A DNA stretch of 64,000 nt from positions 1,491,409 through 1,555,408 of the forward strand of contig CP071065.1 of NCBI GenBank assembly GCA_017164015.1. The letters are read 5' to 3'. The notes beneath the pieces are model-generated. The model made no database searches and had not been told where the DNA came from. It worked only from the letters and a program-made list of their open reading frames with translations. The position numbers were made by a program, and so were the translations under genes. Shown one piece after another: positions 45,521-54,143 of the stretch; positions within the stretch are counted from its first letter, which is position 1; each line of letters begins with the position of its first letter. Origin of the DNA: Nostoc sp. UHCC 0702 (GTDB lineage Bacteria > Cyanobacteriota > Cyanobacteriia > Cyanobacteriales > Nostocaceae).

Positions 45521-45988
45521 TTATGGGTTAGTAGCTTTCGACTCATTATTATGAGTCACAGTATCACCCGTGCTGATAGTATTACCACTGGCATTACCAC
45601 CAATAGCGACAGCACGAACACCGCTAGCAATCACATTTGATACACTCCCCGTTTGTTTTGCTTCCTCGAAAAGACGAGAAATCTCGTTTGCTAGAGTTGG
45701 ATCATTTTCCATTAAGGTCTTAATTTGAAACTGTAAAGTGCTTTTAGCTATTTCATCAGCAGGATTCTTTTCTAAAGCATTTGCTACATTTTGAACCAAT
45801 GCCTTTGTTCCCGGATCTGACTCTACCTTGGGGCTAAGTTTCGCCCACAGGGATTTAGCTCTCTCCCATGTATCGCCACCAAATTTTTCCCCCAGCTTTT
45901 TACCAGCCTCTTCAATCGCCTTTTCACCCGCCTTAAGCAAGTAAGGGAGGAAGGGAGCCAGAAATGTCGTTAGAATTGATACATCCAT
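45521..45988 (-). CDS. Small helical protein with C-terminal signalling motif, putative effector
   Basis: The product has 155 residues from the ATG at 45988; a TTG 36 bases earlier would add 12. The N-terminus is a hydrophobic then amphipathic helical stretch (ILTTFLAPFLPYLLKAGEKA, EEAGKKLGEKFGG), and more helices follow to about 115. The C-terminus, G123-D142, has RAVAIGGNASGNT and matches the STAND N-terminus at 10 of 20 residues. In fungi and some bacteria, effector genes with a membrane-acting N-terminal domain and a C-terminal amyloid-type motif lie beside NLR-like genes with the same motif at the N-terminus. This pair shows that exact layout. Membrane damage as the output is inferred, not shown. 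Confidence 0.72.
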   Translation of the reverse strand: MDVSILTTFLAPFLPYLLKAGEKAIEEAGKKLGEKFGGDTWERAKSLWAKLSPKVESDPGTKALVQNVANALEKNPADEIAKSTLQFQIKTLMENDPTLANEISRLFEEAKQTGSVSNVIASGVRAVAIGGNASGNTISTGDTVTHNNESKATNP

Positions 45989-46298
45989 TTTTTTAGTTCT
46001 CAGTAAACAGAGCAAGATTTTCAAATAACTCCCTACAGCCCAATTTTTGGTATTTTGTTGGAGCCTTAAGGTCTGTCATAGTAAATTGAGTTTTTTACTT
46101 CTTCATACTTCATCAATCTTTCGATATAGCTCAATTCTGTCAGAGTACGTTATCATAACTACAAACAAGAATTGCAGCTTTCCAGATTACTTCACGCGGA
46201 TCTTGGCTCAATCTCTGAATGATTTTTATCACTTGTGAGCAACCCAAGTTTTAAGGCTTCTTATTTTTTTCTTGCTACCACAATTTCTTCACCCGATA

Positions 46299-47579
46299 TC
46301 AATCAAACAGTTTACCTAGGAAATTAATAGCATTTTCTAAAATACTAGGGCTATTAGAAGATGAACTATAAGTGTTATTTATTTCCTGAGCTTTTTGTTC
46401 TATTTCATCGTAAAATTCTCGATTGAGCTTATATACTGCATAGTAATTTGATTTCAATCTACTAGCAGAAACAATAATAAAACTATTAGGAAATGAAAAT
46501 ATATTATTTAGAGATTGACTATATAATGTTTTTATTTCTTCATCTGAATGTTCTATATCTAAATATTGAGAAAGAAATAGAGAAGCAAGTACTTTATAAC
46601 CACCAATAATATAGGAATCATCGTTTAAATTCTCCATTGTTTGAAAAGCACTGACAAGATTATCAACATGGTCATGAAATTTTTTGATGTCTTCGTTATT
46701 TGGGTCTAACCTCTTTGCAGAAGCTAAGAATGATAAGCAAGGTGTAAACATAGCTGATTTGTAGAGCGTCGTTCCAAAAATCGCAAACTTATAAGATGCA
46801 TAACTGCGAGCATCTTCATTATTAGGTAATACAGCGTTTATTCTTTGTGCGGTTTGTTCTACTTCTTGTAATTCTCCACTGTAGAAATGTACCGAAGCGA
46901 TGAAAAATAGTGCATCAAAGTCTTGAAAATCAACTTGACCATCTGCATTGATTGCACATTCAGCCCAAGCAATTGCTTTAGAATATCTACCTTCTTTTAA
47001 ATATATCTCAGCTATTTTTAGATAACCTTCTGAATTATATTGTTGTAATTGAATTGCCTTCTCAAAGTAATTTCGAGCATTTTGATAAAGTTGTCCTCGC
47101 CTGGAATCTTCGTCTGACAAAGAATCAGCCTGTTCGTTATAAACTTCAGCGAAATTTATCCAGTAAAGTGGTACTTCAGGACTTTTTTGAGTCAGTTTTA
47201 AATATGTTTTAACCGCATTCTCCCACTCCTGGTTATAAATGTAGCATAAACCCAAGCGATTACGGACAGAATTTTGGTCAGGCATCAACACCAAAATACG
47301 TTTTAATAGTCTAATTGCTTCTGACCATTTTTCCTTGGTAATTTTATCTTCAGACAATCTCAAAAGCTCACCAATCTGCTCCCCATGCAGTTGAAGTGCA
47401 TCATAACTTTTCTTTGCTTCTGGATCAGACAGTGTTTTGTATGCTTCATTAATGCGCTTAACTTGCTCTGGATATTTTTCAGGAGGATACTCACGAATTT
47501 TACCATAGTAAGCTTTTTTTATGTCGTTTGCTGATGATTGAGTCGATACTTCAAGGATTTGATAAAAATCATTAGCCAT
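46299..47579 (-). CDS. J-domain-like protein with TPR repeats, HPD motif lost
   Basis: This 426-residue protein starts with a J-like domain (DFYQILEVSTQSSANDIKKA, then NEAYKTLSDPEAKKSYDAL). Where J proteins have His-Pro-Asp, it reads REYPPEKYPE. The HPD is normally needed to stimulate Hsp70 ATPase, so it may dock without the standard trigger. Residues about 80-300 form TPR-like helix pairs (WSEAIRLLKRILVLMPDQNS, NRLGLCYIYNQEWENAVKTY, EGYLKIAEIYLKEGRYSKAI), which usually bind client or chaperone tails. The C-terminal 130 residues are unassigned. It is transcribed after the Hsp70 gene and before the helical protein. Confidence 0.85.
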   Translation of the reverse strand: MANDFYQILEVSTQSSANDIKKAYYGKIREYPPEKYPEQVKRINEAYKTLSDPEAKKSYDALQLHGEQIGELLRLSEDKITKEKWSEAIRLLKRILVLMPDQNSVRNRLGLCYIYNQEWENAVKTYLKLTQKSPEVPLYWINFAEVYNEQADSLSDEDSRRGQLYQNARNYFEKAIQLQQYNSEGYLKIAEIYLKEGRYSKAIAWAECAINADGQVDFQDFDALFFIASVHFYSGELQEVEQTAQRINAVLPNNEDARSYASYKFAIFGTTLYKSAMFTPCLSFLASAKRLDPNNEDIKKFHDHVDNLVSAFQTMENLNDDSYIIGGYKVLASLFLSQYLDIEHSDEEIKTLYSQSLNNIFSFPNSFIIVSASRLKSNYYAVYKLNREFYDEIEQKAQEINNTYSSSSNSPSILENAINFLGKLFD

Positions 47580-47742
47580 TTTCTATTTCCCCTCTATGAA
47601 GTAAAATAAAAAAACAATATTTTTACTTAAGTAAAATTAGAAAAATACCCAAAAAAAAGCAAACAATTAGTAATTCTAACTAATCAGATAAACTTGGTTT
47701 CAAAATACATGAAAATTCTGAAACCAAATCAAGGATTTCTGC

Positions 47743-49500
47743 TTAATCATCTAGATCAAATAGTAGGTCGGTTAATTTATCTCCAGCTTCTTGAATTTCT
47801 TCGCTATTATTACTTTCTAATGCCTGCTTTAATCGCGTGATCTCTTGAGAAAGACTTGTTCTTTGTTCTGAGGATACCTCTGTCAGCTTTCGCTCTGCTT
47901 TATTAATAATTGGTTCATATTCATTTGCTCTGGCACTTTGCTTCCATAAATCGGGACTTTGCTTCCAGAAATTGGCACCTTCTTGCCATAAGTTTGCCAA
48001 TCGCTTAGCCGCCACAGATTTATCTATCTCATCCATGCGTTTTGCCGATTTGTCATAGGCAATTTCTACACTTCTGCTAATTGCGGGAATATTTGCTGTT
48101 AGTCTAGCTATACCATTTATGTCATAGGAAAACTCTATTTCGAGAGGATAGGGAATGCCTGTAGGAGAGGGAGGAATGTCAATAATTTTACCTACTATTC
48201 CAGTATTTACAGCGTCACTGGGTAGTTGTGCTTTTCCTGTCTTGTCTTGGTAAAGACAAATTTCTACCTCCCTTTGTTCAGCATGTACGAGAGTATAAGT
48301 TTTTTTAAATGAGTAGGGAATTTTTTCATTGGGCTGAATTAGAGCTTCATAGGTTAATACATGTTGTCCACCAACATCACTATATATATCAATACCCAAA
48401 CCAATTGGAGCAACATCTAGCAGAATAATTGCCTTGTCTCCTTCAAGTAAACCTTGTTCCAAAGCAGCTTGAACGGATGTTCCTATTGATACAGCAAGAT
48501 CAGGGTTAACATCTGCTTTCGGCTCTTTACCAAACACCTCCATAACTAATCGGCGAACAGCAGGAATGTATGTAGTACCGCCTACAAGTAGCACTCGATC
48601 AATTGCACTGGGGCGTATTTTTTTTCCATTTAATGCTTGACGAACGCAATTACGAGCTCGTTCTAAAAGATGTTCAATTGCTTTTTCAAATTCCTGACGA
48701 GTAACTTCTACCTCTAAATTAATTGGTATACCATCTTTAACAGCAAAGTTTGAAATACGCACATCAGTAGAATCGACCGTTGAAAGATTTTTTTTTGCCT
48801 TTTCTGCAACTTCTTTTAGAGCAGAGACATCAACCTGAATACCAGGATATTCAGCGTTAAATTTTTTAGAAACTAACTCAATTAATGCTTCATCAAAGTC
48901 TTTCCCTCCTAAATAAGGGTCGCCAAAGCTGCACTTGACATCAAGTACACCATTAAACATCTCCAGAACAGTAATATCTAGAGTCCCTCCTCCAAAATCA
49001 AAAATAACAAGCTGTTCCTCAGAGCCGATATTCTTAATGCCAAATGCTAGGGCTGCTGCTGTAGGCTCATTGATCAAGCGAGTAATTTTAAGACCTGCTA
49101 ATTCACCAGCTGTCAAAGTAGCCGTCTTAGCAGCATCATCAAAGTTGGCAGGAACAGAAAGGACGACTTCTTGAATGTTATATCCTAGTGCCGCTTCGGC
49201 ATTTTCTTTTAGCTTACGAAGAATTAGAGCTGAAATTTCTTCTGGTCGGTACTGTTTACCGCCAAGTTCTACCATCTCCTCAGTTCCCATCTTCCGCTTA
49301 ATTTCTCGGATAGCGTCTAAAAAGCTTCGGGCTGGGTCACCAACTACAACTTGACCCTTTCGGTTCATTGCGACAATTGAGGGAATAATAGGAATTTTTG
49401 TGCTGGGATCGGAAATAGGAAATGGTTCGCCATCTTGAAAGGCGCAAATTACAGATGTGGAAGTTCCCAAATCAATTCCAACAGCAATTCTATTTTTCAT
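47743..49500 (-). CDS. Hsp70 (DnaK-like) chaperone of the STAND island
   Basis: This 585-residue Hsp70 has all ATPase motifs: GIDLGTSTSVICAF, LINEPTAAALAFG, IFDFGGGTLDITVLEMF and VLLVGGTTYIPAVRRL. The substrate-binding domain follows (ILLDVAPIGLGI). The lid is short and ends in LTDLLFDLDD, without the EEVD tail. It is shorter than housekeeping DnaK (about 610-640), so it is a dedicated paralogue. A GrpE-like gene lies 138 bp before it and a J-like/TPR gene 163 bp after it, giving a complete nucleotide-cycle set. It may fold or disassemble the STAND oligomer. Confidence 0.93.
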   Translation of the reverse strand: MKNRIAVGIDLGTSTSVICAFQDGEPFPISDPSTKIPIIPSIVAMNRKGQVVVGDPARSFLDAIREIKRKMGTEEMVELGGKQYRPEEISALILRKLKENAEAALGYNIQEVVLSVPANFDDAAKTATLTAGELAGLKITRLINEPTAAALAFGIKNIGSEEQLVIFDFGGGTLDITVLEMFNGVLDVKCSFGDPYLGGKDFDEALIELVSKKFNAEYPGIQVDVSALKEVAEKAKKNLSTVDSTDVRISNFAVKDGIPINLEVEVTRQEFEKAIEHLLERARNCVRQALNGKKIRPSAIDRVLLVGGTTYIPAVRRLVMEVFGKEPKADVNPDLAVSIGTSVQAALEQGLLEGDKAIILLDVAPIGLGIDIYSDVGGQHVLTYEALIQPNEKIPYSFKKTYTLVHAEQREVEICLYQDKTGKAQLPSDAVNTGIVGKIIDIPPSPTGIPYPLEIEFSYDINGIARLTANIPAISRSVEIAYDKSAKRMDEIDKSVAAKRLANLWQEGANFWKQSPDLWKQSARANEYEPIINKAERKLTEVSSEQRTSLSQEITRLKQALESNNSEEIQEAGDKLTDLLFDLDD

Positions 49501-49637
49501 AATTTTGATTCATTCTTTACTGTTTATTGTTAGTTTCTATCCAACAATGATGTTGGAATTTATATGCAGGAAATAAACTCAGTTTTAGAGTATGTTTGAA
49601 AAGTCTTGTTCGTAACAAATACTAACAACCTCGACAC

Positions 49638-50468
49638 CTAACTCCCATCGCCTTCTATGGAAGATGGTGTCAAATAATCGTCTATGGTAGAAGATAATTT
49701 TTGGGAGAGGTTTATAACATTTTTCTGATTTTCAGTCATTAAAGATTTCGCAACAACAACTTTTGCTTTTTTAAGAACCTTACCCTCTAATTTATACCCC
49801 CATTTTTTGCATATAACTATTTTTCCTTCCTCCACATCAGGTGATAATTCATTATCAACTTCCGGAGCAACCTCTAAATATAAATATTCATCAAAATCGC
49901 TACCTCTATCTGGAACTATACGGTCTAATCCTACATGTGAACTTCTAACAGAAAATTCATCTAAAAACTTGTTCGTTGCTTTTAGATAATCTTCGTTAAT
50001 ATTCGTCAAATTTATAGTTCTTTCAAATAATTCAAAAATTTCTATAGAAGACTTTGCCCAATCCATAATCTTTTCTCTAAGCTCTACATTGTCCTGAAGA
50101 TTATCAATCAAAGATTGGGAAGTTTTGCGTAAATTAATCAACTCTCCGTTAAATTCATTCAAATGTTCGTTGAAACTCTTTAGCTGAATAGATGTTTTCT
50201 TTAAAGGTTTTATTTCTTCAGCAAGTTCTTCTTTGAAAGCTTTCATTTCTTCAGCAAGTTCTTCTTTGAAAGCTTTCATTTCTTCAGAAATTGGCTTAGA
50301 AAATTCTTCTTTGAAAGCTTTCATTTCTTCAGAGATTGAGTTAAAAAGCTCTTCTTTGAAAGCTTTTATTTCTTCAGAGATTGAGTTAAAAAGCTCTTCT
50401 TTAAAAGCGTTCATCTCTTCAGAGATTGGCTTAGAAAATTTTTGAATACTTTCGCTATCTTCTTGCAT
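49638..50468 (-). CDS. GrpE-like nucleotide exchange factor with long coiled coil
   Basis: From ATG 50468 (AAGGA about 10 bases upstream) the product has 276 residues; a longer frame starts at 50546. The first third is repeats of SISEEMKAFKEELFN (15 residues) and AEEMKAFKEEL (11), a coiled coil far more regular than in normal GrpE. The C-terminal part has the GrpE pattern: FDEYLYLEVAPEV, EEGKIVICKKWGYKLEGKVL and KAKVVVA (usual form: FD-HEAV, GY-grvLRpA-V-V). GrpE frees ADP from Hsp70. Position next to the Hsp70 gene supports that. The repeated coding DNA suggests length variation between strains. Confidence 0.8.
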   Translation of the reverse strand: MQEDSESIQKFSKPISEEMNAFKEELFNSISEEIKAFKEELFNSISEEMKAFKEEFSKPISEEMKAFKEELAEEMKAFKEELAEEIKPLKKTSIQLKSFNEHLNEFNGELINLRKTSQSLIDNLQDNVELREKIMDWAKSSIEIFELFERTINLTNINEDYLKATNKFLDEFSVRSSHVGLDRIVPDRGSDFDEYLYLEVAPEVDNELSPDVEEGKIVICKKWGYKLEGKVLKKAKVVVAKSLMTENQKNVINLSQKLSSTIDDYLTPSSIEGDGS

Positions 50469-50788
50469 AAAAATCAAATCCTTCAATATATTGAATATTT
50501 TTACAAACATCTCGGTGTAATATGCAATCTCCTTATAAGCTGTCAAAAATATATTTTCATGTACTCACAAAAAACATTGTTACATGAAAAATGATTAAAG
50601 TTTTTCTAAAAAAAGTAAATCTAAAACATATCTATCAAAAGATAGATATGTTTTAGATTATTTTTTAATATGCAAACTATCTAACTACAAGAAAATAAAA
50701 ACAATTTCCGCACTTCTGTAATAAATTTATTGACAGCACTCTCATTCCTTACTCCCACTCCATTTCCCCGCCTTCCTAATCCCTCACT

Positions 50789-52604
50789 CCTATAACACCG
50801 ATTCAGTAATCAGGATAAAGTAGCAGACTACTCAGTAGTGTTAGTAAAAATTTTGGCAAGGACATGAAGATTATGAACAACGGCGGTACGGCGGAGGTCA
50901 AATAAGTTTTTGCGAGTTCCAACGTAACGAGCTTGATCTCCTTGCCAGCGACCAATGTGAGATAAAGAATGCTCGACAGCTACCCGTTCTCGGAGCTTGG
51001 TGCGACCAGCAGGAGTTAATTGACGTTGTTTTAATTCCTGGAACAATGGCTCATCAGGATGAATGGAAACACTTCGTCCAGTTCGGGAAGTAGTACAACT
51101 CTCCCTTAACGGACAACTCGCACAGATATGCTTGGGAAACTGGACTTTGCCGCCAACGGCGAAAGGTAAAGTGACTTGATTAGGACAACAAATAGTCTGA
51201 TTGTCCCAGTCTAAAGTAAAAGCGGTTTTAGTGAACAGCTTACCATTTCTTACTTGCCAAGCTTTACAGTAAACAGTCAGTTCCTGGGTTCTGTTTTGAA
51301 CCAAAGAACTACCTCAGTAGGCGCGGTCGATGTGTAACTCAACCAGGTTCACTTTCTGGCATTTTAAGTCGATGGCGATCGCATCAGTAACAGATGCCTC
51401 AGGGATATTTGCTCTTGTGACCCCAACGGCGCGAACCAGCCCATTGTCTAAATCTCGTAAGACATGACGTTTATAGCCATCAAATAGCTGAGTTTTGCTT
51501 TTACGCCCATGTCTCATTTCTTCGTCTTCAATGGAGATACGTCGTTCTTTGGCAACACCTGTTCGTAGTTTTATCTCACCATGAGCATCCACTTCCACAT
51601 CTTGGGCTTCAATTAACCTTGCAGTCTCCAAAGCCGAACGAACTTGAGGGTGTTCGGTATTTTCTGGTTGTACTTGTACAAAAGTCTCAAGTCGCTCTAA
51701 AGCGTCTAATACGATACCTATTGCCAAATTTTTCTGGTCTGGGTCATCCCAGTTTAAGTCTAAAGCGGCTTTCAAGCTCGAACCCGCAACGATGTCTAAC
51801 CCAATGTCATTGGCAACTTCTGCCAGCCCCCGCCCCTGCTGGTTAGCTATCACGCCAATCGCTTTTTTGAGCGCGTGACCCAACAAATTATATGTATCCT
51901 CGACCTTCGATGCTCCCCACAAGGGACTGGAATCAAGTGCTGCCCGTAACTGTCTTGAGCCAAAACCCTTCGTTCGCTCTGCTAGTTCTACTGTTCTCTC
52001 AATCAGCCTACGGTCAAGACCTTGGATAATTAGCGCCGTGCGAAATCTGACCAATGTCGCCTGGGAAAAAGGCGCATTTTCACAATCTATGCAATCTAGC
52101 ACTAACTGCCAACGCCTATCCATGATCAGTGCTTCAATTGCTTCAGCATCTGAAGCTCCTGTGTAAGCTTGCAAAATTGTCGCTAATGCCAGCTGTGCTG
52201 GTGCTACTGGTGGATGCCCTTTGGCAGAATCTGCATAAAGCTTGTTCAGGTCTTCTTGAAATTCATCATCAAATATTTGATGGCGATATTGCCGTAAGAA
52301 CGTAAACAGCTTTGCCCGTTTAATGCGCTTAATGATACTTTGCTCTGGTGCTGATAGCTCTATTAGTGGTTGCCAATTTCTGGGTCGCATACGTACATCT
52401 CAGGTTGTACTAGCACATTTATTACCTGAATCTACCTCAATTCAGGCTACACCTCTCCTTGAGACTTTGTTAAATATCGCTCAAGGCTTACTTATCGCTA
52501 TAAACGTTGGCTGGCAAGTATTTGCTCTATTGTCTTCTCTATTATTTACTTCACGCTCAACTGAATTTTCTTTTATCCCCCGATTACTGAATCGGTGTTC
52601 TAGG
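50789..52604 (-). mobile_element. Complete IS1182-family insertion sequence
   Basis: Inverted ends of 23 bp with one mismatch lie at 50789-50811 and 52582-52604 (shared core AACACCGATTCAGTAATC). Length is about 1.8 kb with one transposase reading frame on the minus strand. No clear target duplication is seen. A truncated sister copy in the opposite orientation is at 39537-40133, so the two bracket the STAND island. Confidence 0.9.
50828..52390 (-). pseudogene. IS1182-family DDE transposase interrupted by one in-frame stop
   Basis: Two frames join in phase: 51314-52390 (358 residues) and 50828-51304 (158 residues). The first has the DUF772 N-terminal domain (PPVAPAQLALATILQAYTGA) and the first part of the DDE core (LFDGYKRHVLRD, LVELHIDRAY). 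The second has the Cys-rich insert (HICASCPLRESC) and RVAVEHSLSHIGRWQGDQAR, with the Glu of the triad. TGA at 51314-51316 separates them where the truncated copy has TTA (Leu), so the stop is a nonsense change. Unless the TGA is read through, this copy is inactive. Confidence 0.88.
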
Positions 52605-52702
52605 CGCTATCACAACTCTCGAATCTCGTCGTGCCCTCTCTCGTCCAGTTCGCAGTAGACCTGAAAATCGAATTGGTTGAGTCTGATAATCAATAATTTG
52701 GG

Positions 52703-53593
52703 TTATTCTTTGTGGTGATGAAACCTAATTCCTAAAAAAATGTCGTAAACAAACTCAAAGAAGTCTTTTTTCTGTAATAGTCCTGAAGTTTGGTAACATC
52801 CTTTTTCATCCAAAAGAGGCTTCATCATATAGTATGCAGGTTGGTAATTATACCAAGGTATGGAAGGCCACAAATGATGAATTAAGTGGTAATTTTGACC
52901 CATAATCAGGATATTCAGAATTGGATTAGGATAAACGCGGGCATTTTTCCAGCGATCGCGCTCCACAAAGGGACGATGTGGTAAATAATCGAAAAATAAG
53001 CCCAGTGCTATCCCCACTAAAAACGCCGGGATGAACCAAAAATTGAGTATGTATCCCAAAAAGTGATATTGAACTGAGATATAAACAATCACACCAACTA
53101 TCAAGCGGCTGATGAACCATTCCAATAGCTCATATTTGCGCCACAGTCGCCGCTGAAAGAAAAATACCTCATGGTATAAAAAGCGCACCGCAATCAACCA
53201 CAGCGGCCCCCCTGTAGAGACGTAATGATCTGGGTCGTCTTTGGGATGATTCACATGGCCGTGATGCTGTAAATGCACTCGCGTAAACACTGGAAAGGCA
53301 AAAGCCAATATCAAGGCGCTGCCATGACCTAGCATTGCATTCATCACTCGGTTGCGATGGGCAGATTGATGACAGGCATCATGAATCACTGTCCCCGCAC
53401 AATGTAAGGCAATAGTGTTTATACTAAAACACAACCAGTGCGGCCATTGCCAAAGCCAATAACCAAAGTTAGATATTACCAGCATTGCTACGACTGCTAA
53501 AAACAGTAACAATGTGGGATTGAAATCACCAGGAGGCGCTAAAAATTCCTTGGGCGGGCTTTTGGGTGACTTCTGTGCCTCCAATGTGAACAT
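52703..53593 (-). CDS. crtR: Beta-carotene hydroxylase CrtR
   Basis: CrtR adds hydroxyl groups to beta-carotene rings, giving zeaxanthin in the membrane. It is of the desaturase type with two irons. The 296-residue product (ATG 53593, AAGGAG 6 bases upstream) has histidine boxes HDACHQSAH, HLQHHGHVNHP and YHLIHHLWPSIPWY, several membrane helices and the family end. An upstream frame adds seven residues and is less likely. A decayed fragment of the gene is at 39429-39513. IS1182 ends 99 bp past its stop. Confidence 0.93.
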   Translation of the reverse strand: MFTLEAQKSPKSPPKEFLAPPGDFNPTLLLFLAVVAMLVISNFGYWLWQWPHWLCFSINTIALHCAGTVIHDACHQSAHRNRVMNAMLGHGSALILAFAFPVFTRVHLQHHGHVNHPKDDPDHYVSTGGPLWLIAVRFLYHEVFFFQRRLWRKYELLEWFISRLIVGVIVYISVQYHFLGYILNFWFIPAFLVGIALGLFFDYLPHRPFVERDRWKNARVYPNPILNILIMGQNYHLIHHLWPSIPWYNYQPAYYMMKPLLDEKGCYQTSGLLQKKDFFEFVYDIFLGIRFHHHKE

Positions 53594-54143
53594 TCGTAAC
53601 TCCTTCTTTATCAAACATTACGAATATACGATAAATATTAGGGATAAATAAAGTTTTGTAAAGTTTTGTATAGCAAGATTTATCTACATCTTAACTTATC
53701 GGTAGATGAATAGCGCTATGATTCCAGACGAGAGCTAAGTCGTTGCTGCTCGGTCAGGTGTGCGAAATTGTCACCAAATAGTTGATCGGAAAAACTCCCT
53801 CTCAGGGAGGATGGAACCCAGTTTGGTGTACGATATCTACTCTATCCCAAAGCTTCTAGGGAGAATGAGAACAAACAATTTTAACTTCAAAATTACTCCC
53901 CCAGTCCTAAGCCTTTGCTGCCTTGATATAACTGTTTGAGTCACAAACATAATATGTGACTGAATATCAATTACCCCTTGTTTCTTGACTATGACTTTCT
54001 AGATAGACGGCTTTGCCCATTTGGGCATAACAAAGAACGAAAATCCTTTTTCGACTCAGCACCCAGGAGTACGGCGGGTGCAAGGTATTGCGCCCGTACA
54101 CATTCAGCACTATTTCCCAGACAGTTCCCCAGAACCAGCCCTT
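53594..54143. other. Intergenic between crtR and pyk
   Basis: The two genes diverge here. No other gene is convincing. A 41-codon extension of the pyk frame from a TTG at 54021 reads through this stretch but has no ribosome site; I treat it as leader. Confidence 0.5.

Noticed and set aside
54021-54143. Upstream TTG start for pyruvate kinase
   Set aside because: The extra 41 residues match no pyruvate kinase start and lack a ribosome site; the ATG at 54144 begins the conserved domain.
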